Positions 9,231 through 21,169 of a stretch of 38,801 nucleotides of DNA are shown one piece after another (position 1 is the first letter of the stretch; each line of letters starts with the position of its first letter). Origin of the DNA: Chara braunii (lineage: Eukaryota > Streptophyta > Charophyceae > Charales > Characeae). The position numbers and the translations under genes were made by a program. The DNA lies in the NCBI GenBank assembly GCA_003427395.1, contig BFEA01000163.1:1832474-1871274 (forward strand), in the 5' to 3' direction. A model generated the notes under the pieces. That model was not told the DNA's origin. It searched no databases and saw only the letters and a list, made by a program, of their open reading frames with translations.

Positions 9231-10125
9231 CCTCGAATGAACCTTCCGCCAGAACACGGAAAGATACATTGCTAATCTCAAAGAAAAGCTCTTTTGGATG
9301 CCCCCCCTCGCAGCACAATCGATAGGACGAGTACCCACCGCCGCGACCATGAGTGGCAACCTCGTTTCTTTACTCGTCAAGGAGCGCCAAAAGGGGGAAT
9401 GAATCTTCCCCGAAACGTGGGAAGATTCACACTGTTCTAAAACGGCCTCTCATTCGGGCGCAGCCCCCATCCGCCGGCCTGCCATTTCTGATCATTACCT
9501 ATAAAAAATCAGTAACACCACGAGCCTCGCACCTCCCGACACCCCTTGCTTACAATGTTACTCCGCTCGATTCCATCGAGGATCGAGCGAATCATTGAAT
9601 CTCCGCTTCTGCCATAGCCCCGTCACCTCTCACGTAACACCTTTCTCTCCTAACTCTCATTTTACTAATCTTCTTCTACATCTAACCCCTCTATTGGAGT
9701 CGCAATACCTGAAAACCCCCAAAACGAACCCTCCCTTGCCCGTTTTCGCTAAGAAACGGGCAAGGTCCGTGATTCCTCTTCTCTCTCCCTCTTTGCTCCT
9801 GCCATCCCCGCGCAGCTCTTTCTCGTTCTTTCTCCTATACTACTAACTTAATGCTAAAACTAACGCTAAACTTAGATTCGCCGTCCCAAGAAACCCCTAC
9901 TTCGCCTCTTTACTCGCCCAATTCAATTAAGAATCGGGCGAGTTATACAGTTTTTAGTTCAACCATATCCGTCGTCGTAGGTGTCCCGCGCACGTCGTTT
10001 TCATCACTATTCTTCCCTCCTTCCCTCTAACTCTAAACTAACATGACCAATCGCCTCGCCCGGGTCGAAAACCCCTTACCTTCCATCTTCCCTTGCTTAA
10101 AACGGAGGCGGAATGGGCGAGTTAC
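9230..10125 (+). repeat. G hairpin satellite, left array (about 6 units)
   Basis: Hairpins of about 30 bases recur at about 9236, 9400, 9564, 9735, 9912 and about 10055, roughly every 164-177 bases. The best are 9400-9429 (TGAATCTTCCC with GGGAAGATTCA, loop 8) and 9735-9764 (CTTGCCCGTTT with AAACGGGCAAG, loop 8); both are perfect 11-pair stems. Between them is pyrimidine-rich sequence with shared CTCTC and CTAAC stretches. Relatives occur in B (3492-3701) and, reversed, at 25592-25808. Confidence 0.8.
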
Positions 10126-11860
10126 GAACTCAGCCCTCCTCCATAGTCACTTCTCTCACACTCTGTATGCACCTGGCGTGGAACCTCGTCCAGTTCAGTC
10201 CATTCTTTCTTCCCCGTGGCCTGCTGTTTGTTACCCCGCTACTGCTCTACTGCCTTGCTCTGCGCGTGCACCTGGCGCAGTTTGTCGGCCAGGTCCAGTC
10301 TCTTTCCTCCCTTTGTCACTGCGCCCTGTGTCCATTCCGCTCCCTCCAAACGTCCATATCCCTCTATGGATTGAGCAAGCAGCGCACCCTCAACCGCGCC
10401 CTGCCTGTTCATACCATCTCCGGTGTTGGATGCATACTGTCACATGCCCTGTCTGGGTTCACTCTCCCTCTTTCCTGCGCTAATCGCTGCCTCCCGTCTG
10501 CACTAAACCTTGCGCTGACTCGCGTCGTCCGAGCGTAGCCAACTTGCTAGCTTGTCTTCTCCCTCCCCTTCACCACGCTCTCCTCCGCTTACCGCAGCCC
10601 CACGGCCTACGGCTCGCTGCACTAACGCATCACATCGTTCGGGCAGCCCGTACACAGCCCCGGCTGTCTCTGAAGGAAACTTCAGAGGGGAGCCAGCTAC
10701 CAGCTGGTTCGATCAGCCCCCAACCCTAACTGCCGCTCGGCCCGGCAGTACCGCTGCAGGCCTCTACCTCGCCGGCCTGGTCCTGCTATGCCCCTGGGCT
10801 ACTCCGCCCAAGCTCAGCTCGACATCCCTGTCCTGCGCCTCCGGGCTCTCGTGACTTCTGCTGCCCCAGCTCCGCTATCCGCCTTTCCTTACTGCTCTGT
10901 GCTCGCAGCTGCTGCCCAATTTTGTGGCGCCCTGCCTTGTTCCTTCAGTCACCGTTCCCTTCGACAGTAGCGGACCCGTAGTCCGCTGCTCAGAGATGCG
11001 TCGTTGGTCCCGTCCCCTCTGGAATAGCACTGAGCAGAGACCACACGTGCTCATTGGGGGAGGGGACCTGAGGAGTGGCCCATCGGAGAAGCCCGGCTCC
11101 GGCCGGTACCTGGCCGTATCACCCGCTTGTTTCAGCGGGTATCACACTTGTCGGTGGGTGCTGCTCCCGCATGTTCCTTCGTCGGAGGCTTGAGCACGGA
11201 TGTGGCTGCTACGGGGCTCCCCATAATGCTATAGAGGGGCAACTTCGGCGCAGCCACGGAAACAGTTTGCAATAGCACCTCGGGCAACCCGCGATTACAA
11301 CGCACCCCCACGCGATCTCATCGGACCCGAAACATAGGTCATATACGTTTAGTATTACCGGTCCTTCTGCCTCAAGCGTAATCACCGACTCAAACTGTGG
11401 CCGCGCCGTGTCCTCGGCAACGGCGTGGTGGAATACTTTTGCCAGCGTCCTGAGCCCGCGGGCCCGTTGAGCGAGGCGCACACCCAAAGTCCTCGACCGC
11501 CGCGATGGCCTTCCGTGCCCGACAGTACCGTACGAAGCCAATCGTGTTGATCCCGATGCTGGTCTTCTGAATCGATGGCACAACGGCGGAATAATAATAA
11601 TATATTAAAAATACCAATGCATAAAAATGTATGTGGGGAAGCCCCAAAAATTAGGGGGACGGTAGGCCGCGCGTCCCTCTGGCCTTCAACGCCGCGCACA
11701 CCCTACCCGCCCAGGGTTACATCCCGTCACCAACGCCCCTCACATACCGCGTATGCCCAACGGACCCGCCTTGCCATCAATACCCCGCCCGTGCTACTGA
11801 ACTACGGACAAGGCCGCACTGACGTGGTTTGCAAAAAACACGCCAAATACCCTTACAACA
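10126..11860. other. H segment, GC- and pyrimidine-rich (no gene recognised)
   Basis: About 1.7 kb, largely C/T-rich on the plus strand up to 11000 and GC-rich thereafter. Several overlapping open frames of 100-146 codons exist in more than one frame, as expected for low-stop GC-rich DNA. None shows a domain I recognise. The inverted half has little counterpart. Nothing more can be supported. Confidence 0.4.
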
Positions 11861-12945
11861 ACGGGAAAAAGAATAATAAAAACAAAACATAAAATAAATT
11901 AAAAATAAAGAGGACTTAGAAAAATTTTAAAAACGGAACAGGGGGAGGACCGTTGGTACTTGGTCCTACCTCACGGGCCCGCCGCCGGAACCCCCTACAA
12001 AAAGCCAAGGGGGATAGTCTCGTGGGACCCTTAACCCCTTGGCTCACTCCACTGCGCTTCTCCGCCGCTCCGTTGCTGGCTGCTGGCCTCGATCTCGGGA
12101 TCCGCCTGGTGACAATTCAATAACATGACCTATAGGGCTAAGCCCAAGCCTGGATGGAGCAGGCCCAGTTCTCTATATGACGAGTAACTGCAGCCCGTCC
12201 AGGCCCGCAATGGTGTGCCAAGGCCACTACTTGGCTTATTCCTCAAACCCATGACTTTGTGATGTCGTGTTCTGCTGCCTCCAAGGCAGCCGTTGCGCGG
12301 CTCACCACGCGCATTACCCCTTCATGCCGCGGGCGTGGTCCAAGGTTCTAATGGCCCGCCGCGACCGGCCCTTTTATTGCTGCCTTGCCGAAAACCCCCG
12401 ACTTTTGTTCCTACTAAATCTTGTTCGCACTTCCTCTCTCAGACCTCTCTGATGAGCCCAAACACCGGTAATACCCTGTCACCTTAGTGTGTTGCCCACA
12501 ATGCGACTTCAGCAACTGCCGCCCATAGGGCCTGACTCCGTCCACGACTGCCAACCTCCCACATCTACCACGCGGAGGTCACCGCTTGCGTTCTACTTTC
12601 TCTCGCACATCCCAATTATTACTCAAAGCAACTCCACTTCCGATGACGCATGTCATATGAATGCAGATGCACCATGGTCACTTCAAAGAAAACTCTTTCC
12701 GTTTTACTCAAAGCTAAAAATTTTGCCGGCAGAAATGCCGACTCTACAACATCAAGAATAAAAATCATCACGCGCGGCTCAAAACTGCGTGCCCATACAC
12801 TCTCTACTTCCAGTCAACCATTCAGTCAGCGCGTAACTGCGACTTACGTAGTGTACCTAATTTTCAAACAAAACCTATTTTATGTCACTTGCAAAAACCA
12901 GAGCGGATACCCTTGTAAGGGTATTCGCGCCGACAGCTTACCTGA
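11861..12945 (+). repeat. Repeat I, copy 1
   Basis: This begins near ACGGGAAAAAGAATAATAAAAAC and ends at the ATACCCTT hairpin (12903-12928). Copies lie at 35136-36010 (direct) and 23455-24530 (inverted). The direct copy lacks about 195 bases present here (about 12344-12540), with GTCCA at both edges of the missing part. It contains no recognisable protein. The element may be a non-autonomous transposon with a terminal hairpin. Confidence 0.8.
12903..12928 (+). repeat. ATACCCTT hairpin, copy 1
   Basis: ATACCCTT-GT-AAGGGTAT is flanked by GCGG and TCGC, giving a near-perfect stem of about 12 pairs with a 2-base centre. The same hairpin occurs at 35978-36003, 36923-36950 and, reversed, 23474-23499. 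It is always followed on its own strand by a variant of CCGACAAC. Confidence 0.85.
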
Positions 12946-14180
12946 CCTTATTAAGCGACGTCCCCGTCGTGTCCAAGTCGGATAATAAAAAAGCTATCAA
13001 TTCAACCACAACTCCAATGCTGACGAGAAAAAAACCAATCCGATTGACCAACTTGACTCCGTTTGAGGGTCTTATCAAATGACCTTCGGTCACAACTAAC
13101 CACTGCCAGGGTTTCAACCTGGGTCTCTTGTGACCAGACCTTGGACACCGGAATACTTTATCCGTACTACAGTGTTAGTTTGCTTCAAGTAGCCACTGAT
13201 AAGTCTCTCCCTTTGTCCTAGACATCAGCTGGCTCATCGTTGGGTGTCCTGTTTAGTCATCGTCCTGCATGCAGGGTCATAACTTAGGACGCGGGCCCTA
13301 ACCGAGACCTTCTGAAGGCACCATCGCCTTCCTCACAAAAATATCCACAAAAATGTATATATATAACTTTAATCACAGACCTCTCCTGCAGTCTAGTATA
13401 GTAGAGTCAGGTCTCCATCTTGGCCCACCATAGGCAGGTTGATCGAGCCAGATCTACGGCCCGTTGCGTGGTTATTTTAGCAACGGTACCCTCGTTGGTT
13501 GCGCAACGATGGGCGATTGTCCCTGATAAATCATACTATCAGGACTCACAAAAAATACGACTAAACTCTTACCCCTCCGACATCCCGCGGGAATAAGACT
13601 CTCTGAGGCGGGCACACCCCTCAAACCTTACCCTTTGGTGAGTCGTGGTCCCGCTGCCAGTTGCGCCGGTCAGCGGCTCTCGCTGGGAGTTAGGTTCCAC
13701 AGTTCCAGCGATGCTAAGTATAGCCTCTTAGCCTAGCCTCACAAAATATATCTTAAGATTAGCATCATAGTGACTGAACGGTGTGTCGCAATAACCTCAG
13801 GTGTGCTGCGGGACTACGCAAAGGTCTGACTCACTCAAAGTCTCAGAGGCATTTACCAGCTCTCTATGGGACAATATAGAGAATCTGGCGTCCTCTCCAA
13901 AACCCTCAAAAAATCACTGCCAGATTCACAGGGTCGTGACCTCCCACTTGATCAGAGTAAGGCAGACTACACATCTTACAGACATCTTTCAAATTTTTCC
14001 CAATTTGCGACCTTCCAAAATTCCACCAAAATAATGATTTCTCTTGGTCTTTCTCGTTAGACTTTATCATTCAAACTGCTTTCCATGCCATTTCAAATCA
14101 TTTAACCACCTTCCACTTTCGAAGGGGACTCACTTATAAAATCTCACTCCCACCTCCCACATGGAGGGTAATCAATCATA
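12946..14180 (+). repeat. Repeat J, copy 1
   Basis: This matches the reverse complement of about 22250-23455 from the end of I through CCACATGGAGGGTAATCAAT (about 14155-14175). It includes a tRNA-like stretch on the minus strand (13101-13170). No protein family is recognised in frames such as 13801-14034. Confidence 0.75.
13101..13170 (-). other. tRNA-like 3' half in J
   Basis: On the minus strand CCAGG-TTGAAAC-CCTGG forms a perfect 5-pair T arm with a 7-base loop, preceded by a GGTC-ACAAGA-GACC hairpin and by GTAGTACGGATAAAG in the D-arm region. The inverted copy (about 23255-23325) has diverged but keeps pairing (CCGAG with CTCTGG). It is probably a tRNA-derived SINE relic. Confidence 0.35.
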
Positions 14181-16201
14181 AACTTTCACAACCGAGAGGC
14201 CAACTTGTGGGTCCTCGTCTCAACTCAACAAATAGCACTCGACATGGACAAGTTTTTGAGTCTTAGAAGACTCATAAGTCCCTTGGGACTTTTCATACTT
14301 TTTCCCCAAACGAACTGTGCTCCTCTTTCTCATACTCGAGCCTATTATCTTTCCGTAGGCAGATTGCACGAGTATACCAAAGAGTAGGCAGCTTGCATAT
14401 TTCACATTCACAAAACGCACGAGGTGTATCCTGTACACCTTTTACACAAAAAAACCATCATACATCAAGATAAATCCACACATGTGAGAGTGATAATGAT
14501 CGTCAAACATATAAGTAGTTTCTAGTCTTTATTATGTATAGAGTTAGAATATCTCAACTCTAAAGGCAAAATAAGTCTCCCTTAGCAGTTCCTTACCAGA
14601 CCTTATTGCTAAACTCTCACTCGTTTTCTAAAATTTATCTCTTTCAATGGTCCTAATCATGCAATAATAATAATGATAATAATAATATATATGTTGTAAT
14701 GCTATGTATCGTAGTGAAGAAATAATACTCATGAATAAATAATGATACCATGATCAAGTTAAATTTCCCAGCCATGAATGTTTTCAAAGGCAATAATAAT
14801 AAAAGTATTATATTATACTTTCCGTGGCTTTGACAAAATTATATTGTATTGAAGGGCAGTGTAATCCTTTCTCAAAGGGATAATATGTTATTACTGAGCC
14901 TCGTTCAAGGATCAAGCCTCACTGCCTCTCCCTCCGATTCCAACGCTTGCACGTTGCAGACCCTTGCCGATAAAGTAGACAACCTCACCGTACATACTTC
15001 AGAATGATCAGTCCCTTCGCACGCAGATGAACCTACGTAACACAAAAATAGTTGGGGATTTAACCCCTACCTCTCTGTGACAAGTAGTAGTTGCCTCCCT
15101 CAAAGGCCATGATCTGACACGGTCCAAACACTTTCCTCCTATCCGGTAGTAGTGTAGTCATTTCACCACAAAGGATTATATGGCAACACCCCACTATGGA
15201 CCAGGAACAAGTTCCGGCGTGGGTCTCACTACCAGCTTCAAGACTAGATTATAATTTCTTCAAAACCATCTTTCAGGGAAATAATAACATAGGGTTGCAA
15301 CTCTCTCTGGGGTTAGATTTCACATATTGATCATTTTCTTGTGAAATTCACTTTCCCAAAAATTGGTCACTCCATTCACCTCTGGATCCGCACCGGTCGT
15401 GAATTCTGTGTAATATCTCTACCCCCTTTTAAAAGATCAACCCATGCATATAGAATAAGCAAAATAGGTATTCATGAATAATTCAGATAAACACAGATCC
15501 AAAGGGTTATACATAGGTAGAATAAAATTAGACAGATGGCACATGCAGCTAGTCATAGATGAATAGGGCTCAGATAATTAATATCAAGTACATAATCTTA
15601 TATGAGTCGAATTTTAAATATGGGTACTTCAAAATTTTGATGCAGATGGATGTATTTCATAGATAGACTGAAAAGTATAATTTCAAAATGATAAACTCAA
15701 ATGCTTAAATAGACAAAACGTTTCATGATTTTTCCTCAATAGAGTCCTTAGGTAAGGGGAAATACCTCTTCCTTACCCAAGTCGTTTCTTATCGCCAGTT
15801 CACTGTAATACTGCCATGACAACTTAGGCAACTTATTGACTACGTAAAGTACCAAAGATCCTTGCTTGAGTAGCTAAACATGCAAAGTCGCATCAACTGC
15901 AAACGATGATCAGATAACGACATTAGATATGCCAAGCACCGTCCGTATTACTTTATGGTACCTTGATCCGCAAATTTCTAACTCCAGTTACCACTACTAG
16001 GTGTCAAGGTACACATGCACCCTAACCACACACCGCTATTCAACAGCGCAATCCCATTACCAATGCACCACTAATCACTCACTTACCCAACGACATTAAT
16101 AAAGATTGTCGTTTTGCCTAGATCATCAGCCTCCATTTAACTTGGGTTCGTTCTCTTAAGGACTCCGGTAGGCAGCCGAGATCCCCGACATCGGCGCTAC
16201 C
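14181..16201. other. K segment, AT-rich (no gene recognised)
   Basis: About 2 kb of AT-rich sequence with a TAA/TAATAATGA microsatellite (about 14664-14692) and no open frame over about 75 codons. The stretch near 14890-15140 resembles 36080-36240 (CAAGCC...GAGCCTCAC...CCTCCGATTCCA). It is absent from the inverted half, where J abuts a C fragment directly. Confidence 0.5.
14664..14692. repeat. TAA-rich microsatellite
   Basis: Imperfect TAA and TGA triplets lead into a short TA run. Confidence 0.8.
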
Positions 16202-16944
16202 TGTCGAGTGCATTGGTCCCACACGGGGACCCTTCCAGCCGTGTCACGCAGGATTTGGCAGGATTTGTCGCGAAGAGCGTTTGCTGCTCCGGCCGAGTGC
16301 GCCAGCCGTACCTCTCACGAGCCCCTACGACAGGACAAGGTCACGCGAGGCACCGCTTACCTCCACCTGCGGGAGCTGTCACCATGGGCGTATCCCCGCC
16401 GAGCTACTGAACCACATGCGAAGGCTTTTCGTATGCAATTGCAGAGGTGGTCCAACCGAGGGCGTTTCTCGTTCGATGTAGCATAGGGGGTTACGCGCGG
16501 TCGAACGCCCAAAATCGAACCCGTACACGAATCGACGCACTGGGGGGCTGAGGTCCCAAACGCGACTCGACGTCGGTCGACTAGGACATATCACACACAC
16601 CACACATTACACCACAACACTCACACACAAAACAAATAACACAACAACACAATAACACTCCTGGTCCCTTCAGTACCTGACCCATAACTTTCTGATGCAA
16701 AAATTGGATTGGCGTCTCGCACGAGGCTCGGTATAAAATCGCGCGGACGCAGGGCTAACTCATATCGATCCGCAATGCAAGCTTATGCAAGCGGTCGCAA
16801 CGATGGCGTACTATATGGTACCCATACTCACGCGATCCTCGATAATCTGGAGGGTCGCGTTCGACACTCAAGCGTCCGCTGACACACGCCTTGAGGGTTA
16901 ATCTCTCGACGATGGACAACCGCCATGCGCGGTTGAAGACCACA
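16202..16944 (+). mobile_element. C element, LTR-like, copy 2
   Basis: This starts TGTCGAGTGCATTGG and shares the GCTCCGGCCGAGTGCGCCAGCC, CACCTGCGGGAGCTGTCACC and TATA-box regions with the other copies. It ends ...GAAGACCACA. Unlike copy 1, similarity to the inverted copy continues past the end into a spacer (16945-17690), so the right boundary rests on copy 1 only. Confidence 0.55.
16732..16738 (+). promoter_or_regulatory. TATA box of C element, copy 2
   Basis: TATAAAA is followed by TCGCGCGGACGCAGGG, matching copy 1 at the same place in the element. Confidence 0.5.
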
Positions 16945-17690
16945 CCCTCTTTTGCATCTTGTGCAGAGGGGTTGAGTAGACAGCTTCCAGCTGTCGTGGC
17001 GACTAGAGATCACGGGGTTTGACTTTGACAGTTGTTACGGACTACAACGTCCAACCATAATAACTCTGAAAGCAAAAGGTCAAAGGGGGTCCTCCTTTTC
17101 TCTCAGTGCAAGACTTACTTAATCACTATGCACGACCTCAATAGGTCGAGCGAACACAAAAAACATGATATAAAAACTATGAGATAAGAGACGATCACTC
17201 TCACAATCACGGTGTGACTTCCTTCAAACATATATACATAGGATCATAAGTAAAACCAAATCTGGATGTCACTTCACAGAACATACCTGCAATCACATCA
17301 AAGATTCACATCGACAGAGCACACACTACACGGGGTCAACTTCAACCATTCTTTGCGCTCACACCCCTCGCTTTAACCATACAAACCTCACTCTTTATGC
17401 AACTCTCAAAATAAAATACTCAGCATCTTTATTAAATGGCCATTCATTGAAAGTTTGGGTAAAAATAGAACAAAACCACACAAAACACAGGGCTAAAGCC
17501 TTTAGGTTGAGTAGCAAGAGCGGATTAGAGTTAAGTCGGAAACTGGCGTGTTATCAAAAGATAACAGAAGATGATCCTCGTAGGATCAGCTCGAAGTCAG
17601 TCAAGCCTTGAATCAATCTGAATAAAAGATTACCTGCAATGCAGCACAAGCCAGTACCGAAGCCATGCTTGAGTGATCAAAAAATAATCC
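16945..17690. repeat. Spacer between C and D (copy also reversed at 30770-31543)
   Basis: Non-coding sequence whose reverse complement lies at about 30770-31543. Shared parts include CAGAGGGGTTGAGTAGACAG, the AAAGGTCAAAGGGGG stretch and the paired CTACACGGGGTCAACTTCAACC region. It is missing between C and D in the left copy (5769-5820). Confidence 0.75.
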
Positions 17691-17699
17691 TACCTGCCT

Positions 17700-17960
17700 A
17701 ACTAACCTCTGATGTTTATCTAAAAATATAAGAATTTCCGGCAGCATATCCCCTAAACAGGATGGATTGCAAGATTTCTCCTAGCTGAAAATAATCCAAC
17801 ACTCTAAATTCTACAAAATTTCAGCAGCGCTTCCCGTAGGAAAAGTACACTTTCAGAATTTCTACAAGTCTAAAAATGACTAACTGTTTCAGATTTGTAG
17901 AAATTTCGACAGTGCTTCCCGTAGGAACAGGAGGTTGCCAAGATTTATACAAAGTTGAGA
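17700..17960 (+). repeat. D array, second copy (3 units, about 83-bp spacing)
   Basis: Cores AATTTCCGGCAGCATATCCCC, TTTCAGCAGCGCTTCCCGTAGG and AATTTCGACAGTGCTTCCCGT occur at about 17740, 17822 and 17908. The spacing is shorter than in the first array. Confidence 0.8.
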
Positions 17961-18300
17961 ACAGAAAAGACAGAGTAATCTATACTTGGGACTAACTTCT
18001 GACACCTGCTTGATGATTCAGGATCAACGACAGCCTGCACGACCCCTAGATGAGATTGTCAGCTAACAGTGATCCTAGCTCCTAGCAGGGCCAGTCCTAT
18101 CTTCATCCCAAGTCCTCCCCCCCATCATCCATCTGATCTACCTATGGCTCCAGCACTTGGCGAGCATCTAAAGCAACTAGCCTATCGGAAAGACACCCCA
18201 AGTGAGCTCCTACAAGCATACATAAATATGCATCTCTCACAATCCCACATAAATTTGCCCAAGTAGTTCGTTAGATCACTCAGTTGTTTCCCATCAATAA
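17961..18300. other. Spacer between D and E (no gene recognised)
   Basis: Non-coding. It matches reversed 30165-30530 (TCCTAGCAGGG, CATCCATCTGA, TAGGCTCCAGCACT-like segments). The open frame 18069-18266 is short and has no recognised domain. Confidence 0.5.
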
Positions 18301-18938
18301 GCCCCCTCACTTATGGATTAGGATCATACAAGGCCCCAACTTAAGGGTATGTCGAACCTGCCTAAGTAAACAAGTAAAGCACGCACAAGTGGACTGCCCT
18401 AACTTAAGGGTATGCCCAACACCAGAATAAACTCTAGTCATAAAAGATATGACCAGACCGCCCTAACTTAAGGGTACGCATGACTTCTGTTTAAACTTAC
18501 GACATGAAGTATAAGCTAGACTGTCCTAACTTAAGGGTATGCCTAGTCAACCTTAAACAAAGTTTACGTAGGGCATAGGATTAGACTGNCCCAACTTAGG
18601 GGTGTGCCTAACCTGCCTAAAACAAATACGAACGACGAATGGTNACACCGCCCTAACTTAAGGGTAAGTTCAACCTACATAATATCAACGACAAGAGCAT
18701 ATCACTAGGTCGCCCTAACTTAAGGGTACGCCTAGCTAGCTTACACANGCTTAGGTAAATAAGACATGATCTGTCTGAACAAAGTACAAACGACGTATGA
18801 CTAAGCCGNNCTAACTTAAGGGTACGCTTAGCCTCCGTAACGACAATATAGGATAACAACCACTGATACTTGCACAAACTTAGTACCTTTCTTTCTTATT
18901 AGGCAGCTGATCAGACCTACCCAACTTAGGGAGACATC
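18300..18938 (+). repeat. E hairpin array, middle copy (cut by gap)
   Basis: At least nine units of about 60-65 bases carry CCCTAACTTAAGGGTA(C/T)GC. The inner CCCT/AGGG pairs are constant, while outer arms vary and partly stay complementary, for example CTAGG-CG with CGCCTAG near 18705-18735 and CTAAGC with GCTTAG near 18803-18832. The array runs into the assembly gap. Confidence 0.85.
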
Positions 18939-19618
18939 NNNNNNNNNNNNNNNNNNNNNNNNNNNNNNNNNNNNNNNNNNNNNNNNNNNNNNNNNNNNNN
19001 NNNNNNNNNNNNNNNNNNNNNNNNNNNNNNNNNNNNNNNNNNNNNNNNNNNNNNNNNNNNNNNNNNNNNNNNNNNNNNNNNNNNNNNNNNNNNNNNNNNN
19101 NNNNNNNNNNNNNNNNNNNNNNNNNNNNNNNNNNNNNNNNNNNNNNNNNNNNNNNNNNNNNNNNNNNNNNNNNNNNNNNNNNNNNNNNNNNNNNNNNNNN
19201 NNNNNNNNNNNNNNNNNNNNNNNNNNNNNNNNNNNNNNNNNNNNNNNNNNNNNNNNNNNNNNNNNNNNNNNNNNNNNNNNNNNNNNNNNNNNNNNNNNNN
19301 NNNNNNNNNNNNNNNNNNNNNNNNNNNNNNNNNNNNNNNNNNNNNNNNNNNNNNNNNNNNNNNNNNNNNNNNNNNNNNNNNNNNNNNNNNNNNNNNNNNN
19401 NNNNNNNNNNNNNNNNNNNNNNNNNNNNNNNNNNNNNNNNNNNNNNNNNNNNNNNNNNNNNNNNNNNNNNNNNNNNNNNNNNNNNNNNNNNNNNNNNNNN
19501 NNNNNNNNNNNNNNNNNNNNNNNNNNNNNNNNNNNNNNNNNNNNNNNNNNNNNNNNNNNNNNNNNNNNNNNNNNNNNNNNNNNNNNNNNNNNNNNNNNNN
19601 NNNNNNNNNNNNNNNNNN
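18939..19618. other. Assembly gap (680 N)
   Basis: An unbroken run of N. The inverted half suggests the missing sequence is the end of E and the start of F (compare 28920-29510 reversed). The open frames spanning it are meaningless. Confidence 0.98.
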
Positions 19619-19907
19619 GAGGAGCTCAGCCTTGGGGTGACCCGGCCAAAGCATGCAACACACCTTTCTCCCACCTTCCTCCTGTTCGTTCTGTTTAAAT
19701 TCCCTCAAGCTTATTTGAACTCTCATACATACTTGTTCACNTAACCTTTCNCAATGCATGTCNTGATNTACATAACAAAATAAAAANTAATAACCNNACA
19801 TAGTATTATTCGGATACCCAGAGGGTAANAAAATAGGGGAAGGGATCANATNCGTCAAACGAAATTATACCTGAAGTTCCCTGCCTCTAGAACCCCGCTT
19901 GGGCTCC

Positions 19908-19989
19908 GGGAGAGCTTCCGCAATCGGTGGGNCAAACCTTCCACAGAGGCCTTNGCGCGGTCCTANGGGTTGCANCCCCGCCTCTNGCC
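19908..19989 (+). other. tRNA-like core of F, A copy 2
   Basis: Same sequence, including N calls, as 290-371. Confidence 0.3.
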
Positions 19990-21169
19990 TTCCTCTCAAT
20001 ACCAAAAGACTAGACTTAGANTGAGAAAGGCAGAAAAAGTGATGTTTTGATTCTCANATACAAGGNAGGTGCTCTCANANTCACAGAAGAGGGCCTTGTA
20101 ATCTTGAATCGCCCGAGGGCCCCNCAATGNCACCCAAAAAGTGTGGTGAAACTGGTTATACTGTGGCCGAATCGCAAGTGGAAACCTCCTGACAGTCCCC
20201 CAATTTGCTGCAGTCNCCCCCTAGAAGTGTCAGGTTACTCCTTCATCCTTACAATGCGGCTTCCCCANGTCAAATTGTCGCTATGCAGCCTAGAAGGTTG
20301 TGTTCAAATANAANACACCCCTTGCACTATACTCGAACTTGGACAAAATGTAGTCAAGACTTAAAATGAAGTGTTGTGCGTAATAGTTGTGTTCAACTTT
20401 GGGTGCAATAGCTATGCACAACGTTGAAATTCAGCAGGGACACAACAATGCGGTATGATACGACGCTGTGCACAGCAGAAACAAAGTAATATGTCGAAAT
20501 ACAACAGCAATGGAAGCTGCAGTAACGGCAACAGCAGTAACGGCAACAACCATAATGGTAGCAGTGAACTGTGCAGCAACGTTGTTCAACAAGAAGGCAG
20601 CCAAAACGTCAGTGTTAGCCGTCACAGTTGTCACAGATAGCAGTGCCTACCATCAAGTAAACAGCAACGGGTTCGCCAATCTGATACTGTCGAAAACGAA
20701 AGCAGCAGTGAATTAGATGAATAACAACCGTAGTCTGTCATTGCCGAAGATAACAATGAAACCACGAAACGCACGGCCAGTGCACTCCGCAGTAGCAACA
20801 GTAATAAGCTCTAAGTACTATCAGTTTATCAGTCATAACTTAGACCATTCACTCACCAACCAAGAACGAGCCTGTATGTCTGTATCATGTATGCTCGAAA
20901 ACGGTCACTCTCGTAACTGGCCCGACAAAAACACACCTCGTCTGTCTGTTCCCATAGTCTTCCTTTCCTCCACCTTGTGGCTCAACACTCAGATTGCAAC
21001 TACTACACAGCCCAATAGCCTATGAATTGACAATGCATCTCGTTGGCATCAGCAACAGCAACCGAAATATATGAAAACGTCGTACTTGTAAACCTCCACC
21101 TAGACCAGGTACGTGCCCTCACCTCATTATTCTTTCTTCTCTCCCCCTCGTACGTGTGCCCGTACCCAC

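Noticed and set aside
10043-10538. Two overlapping Pro/Leu-rich frames of 141-146 codons
   Set aside because: They start inside the G satellite, overlap in different frames and show no domain; they are explained by C/T-rich composition.
11209-11583. Minus-strand 124-codon frame with PVILNVYDL, reminiscent of the start of PPPDE/DeSI peptidases
   Set aside because: Only nine residues match; nothing of the rest of the family (HSG motif, catalytic His/Cys spacing) follows, and the region is GC-rich with overlapping frames.
18300-18938. Telomere-like repeat because of CCCTAA
   Set aside because: CCCTAA occurs once per about 60-base unit inside a hairpin core, not as a head-to-tail hexamer array.
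18880-19858. Long minus-strand open frames across the gap
   Set aside because: They consist almost entirely of N-derived X residues.
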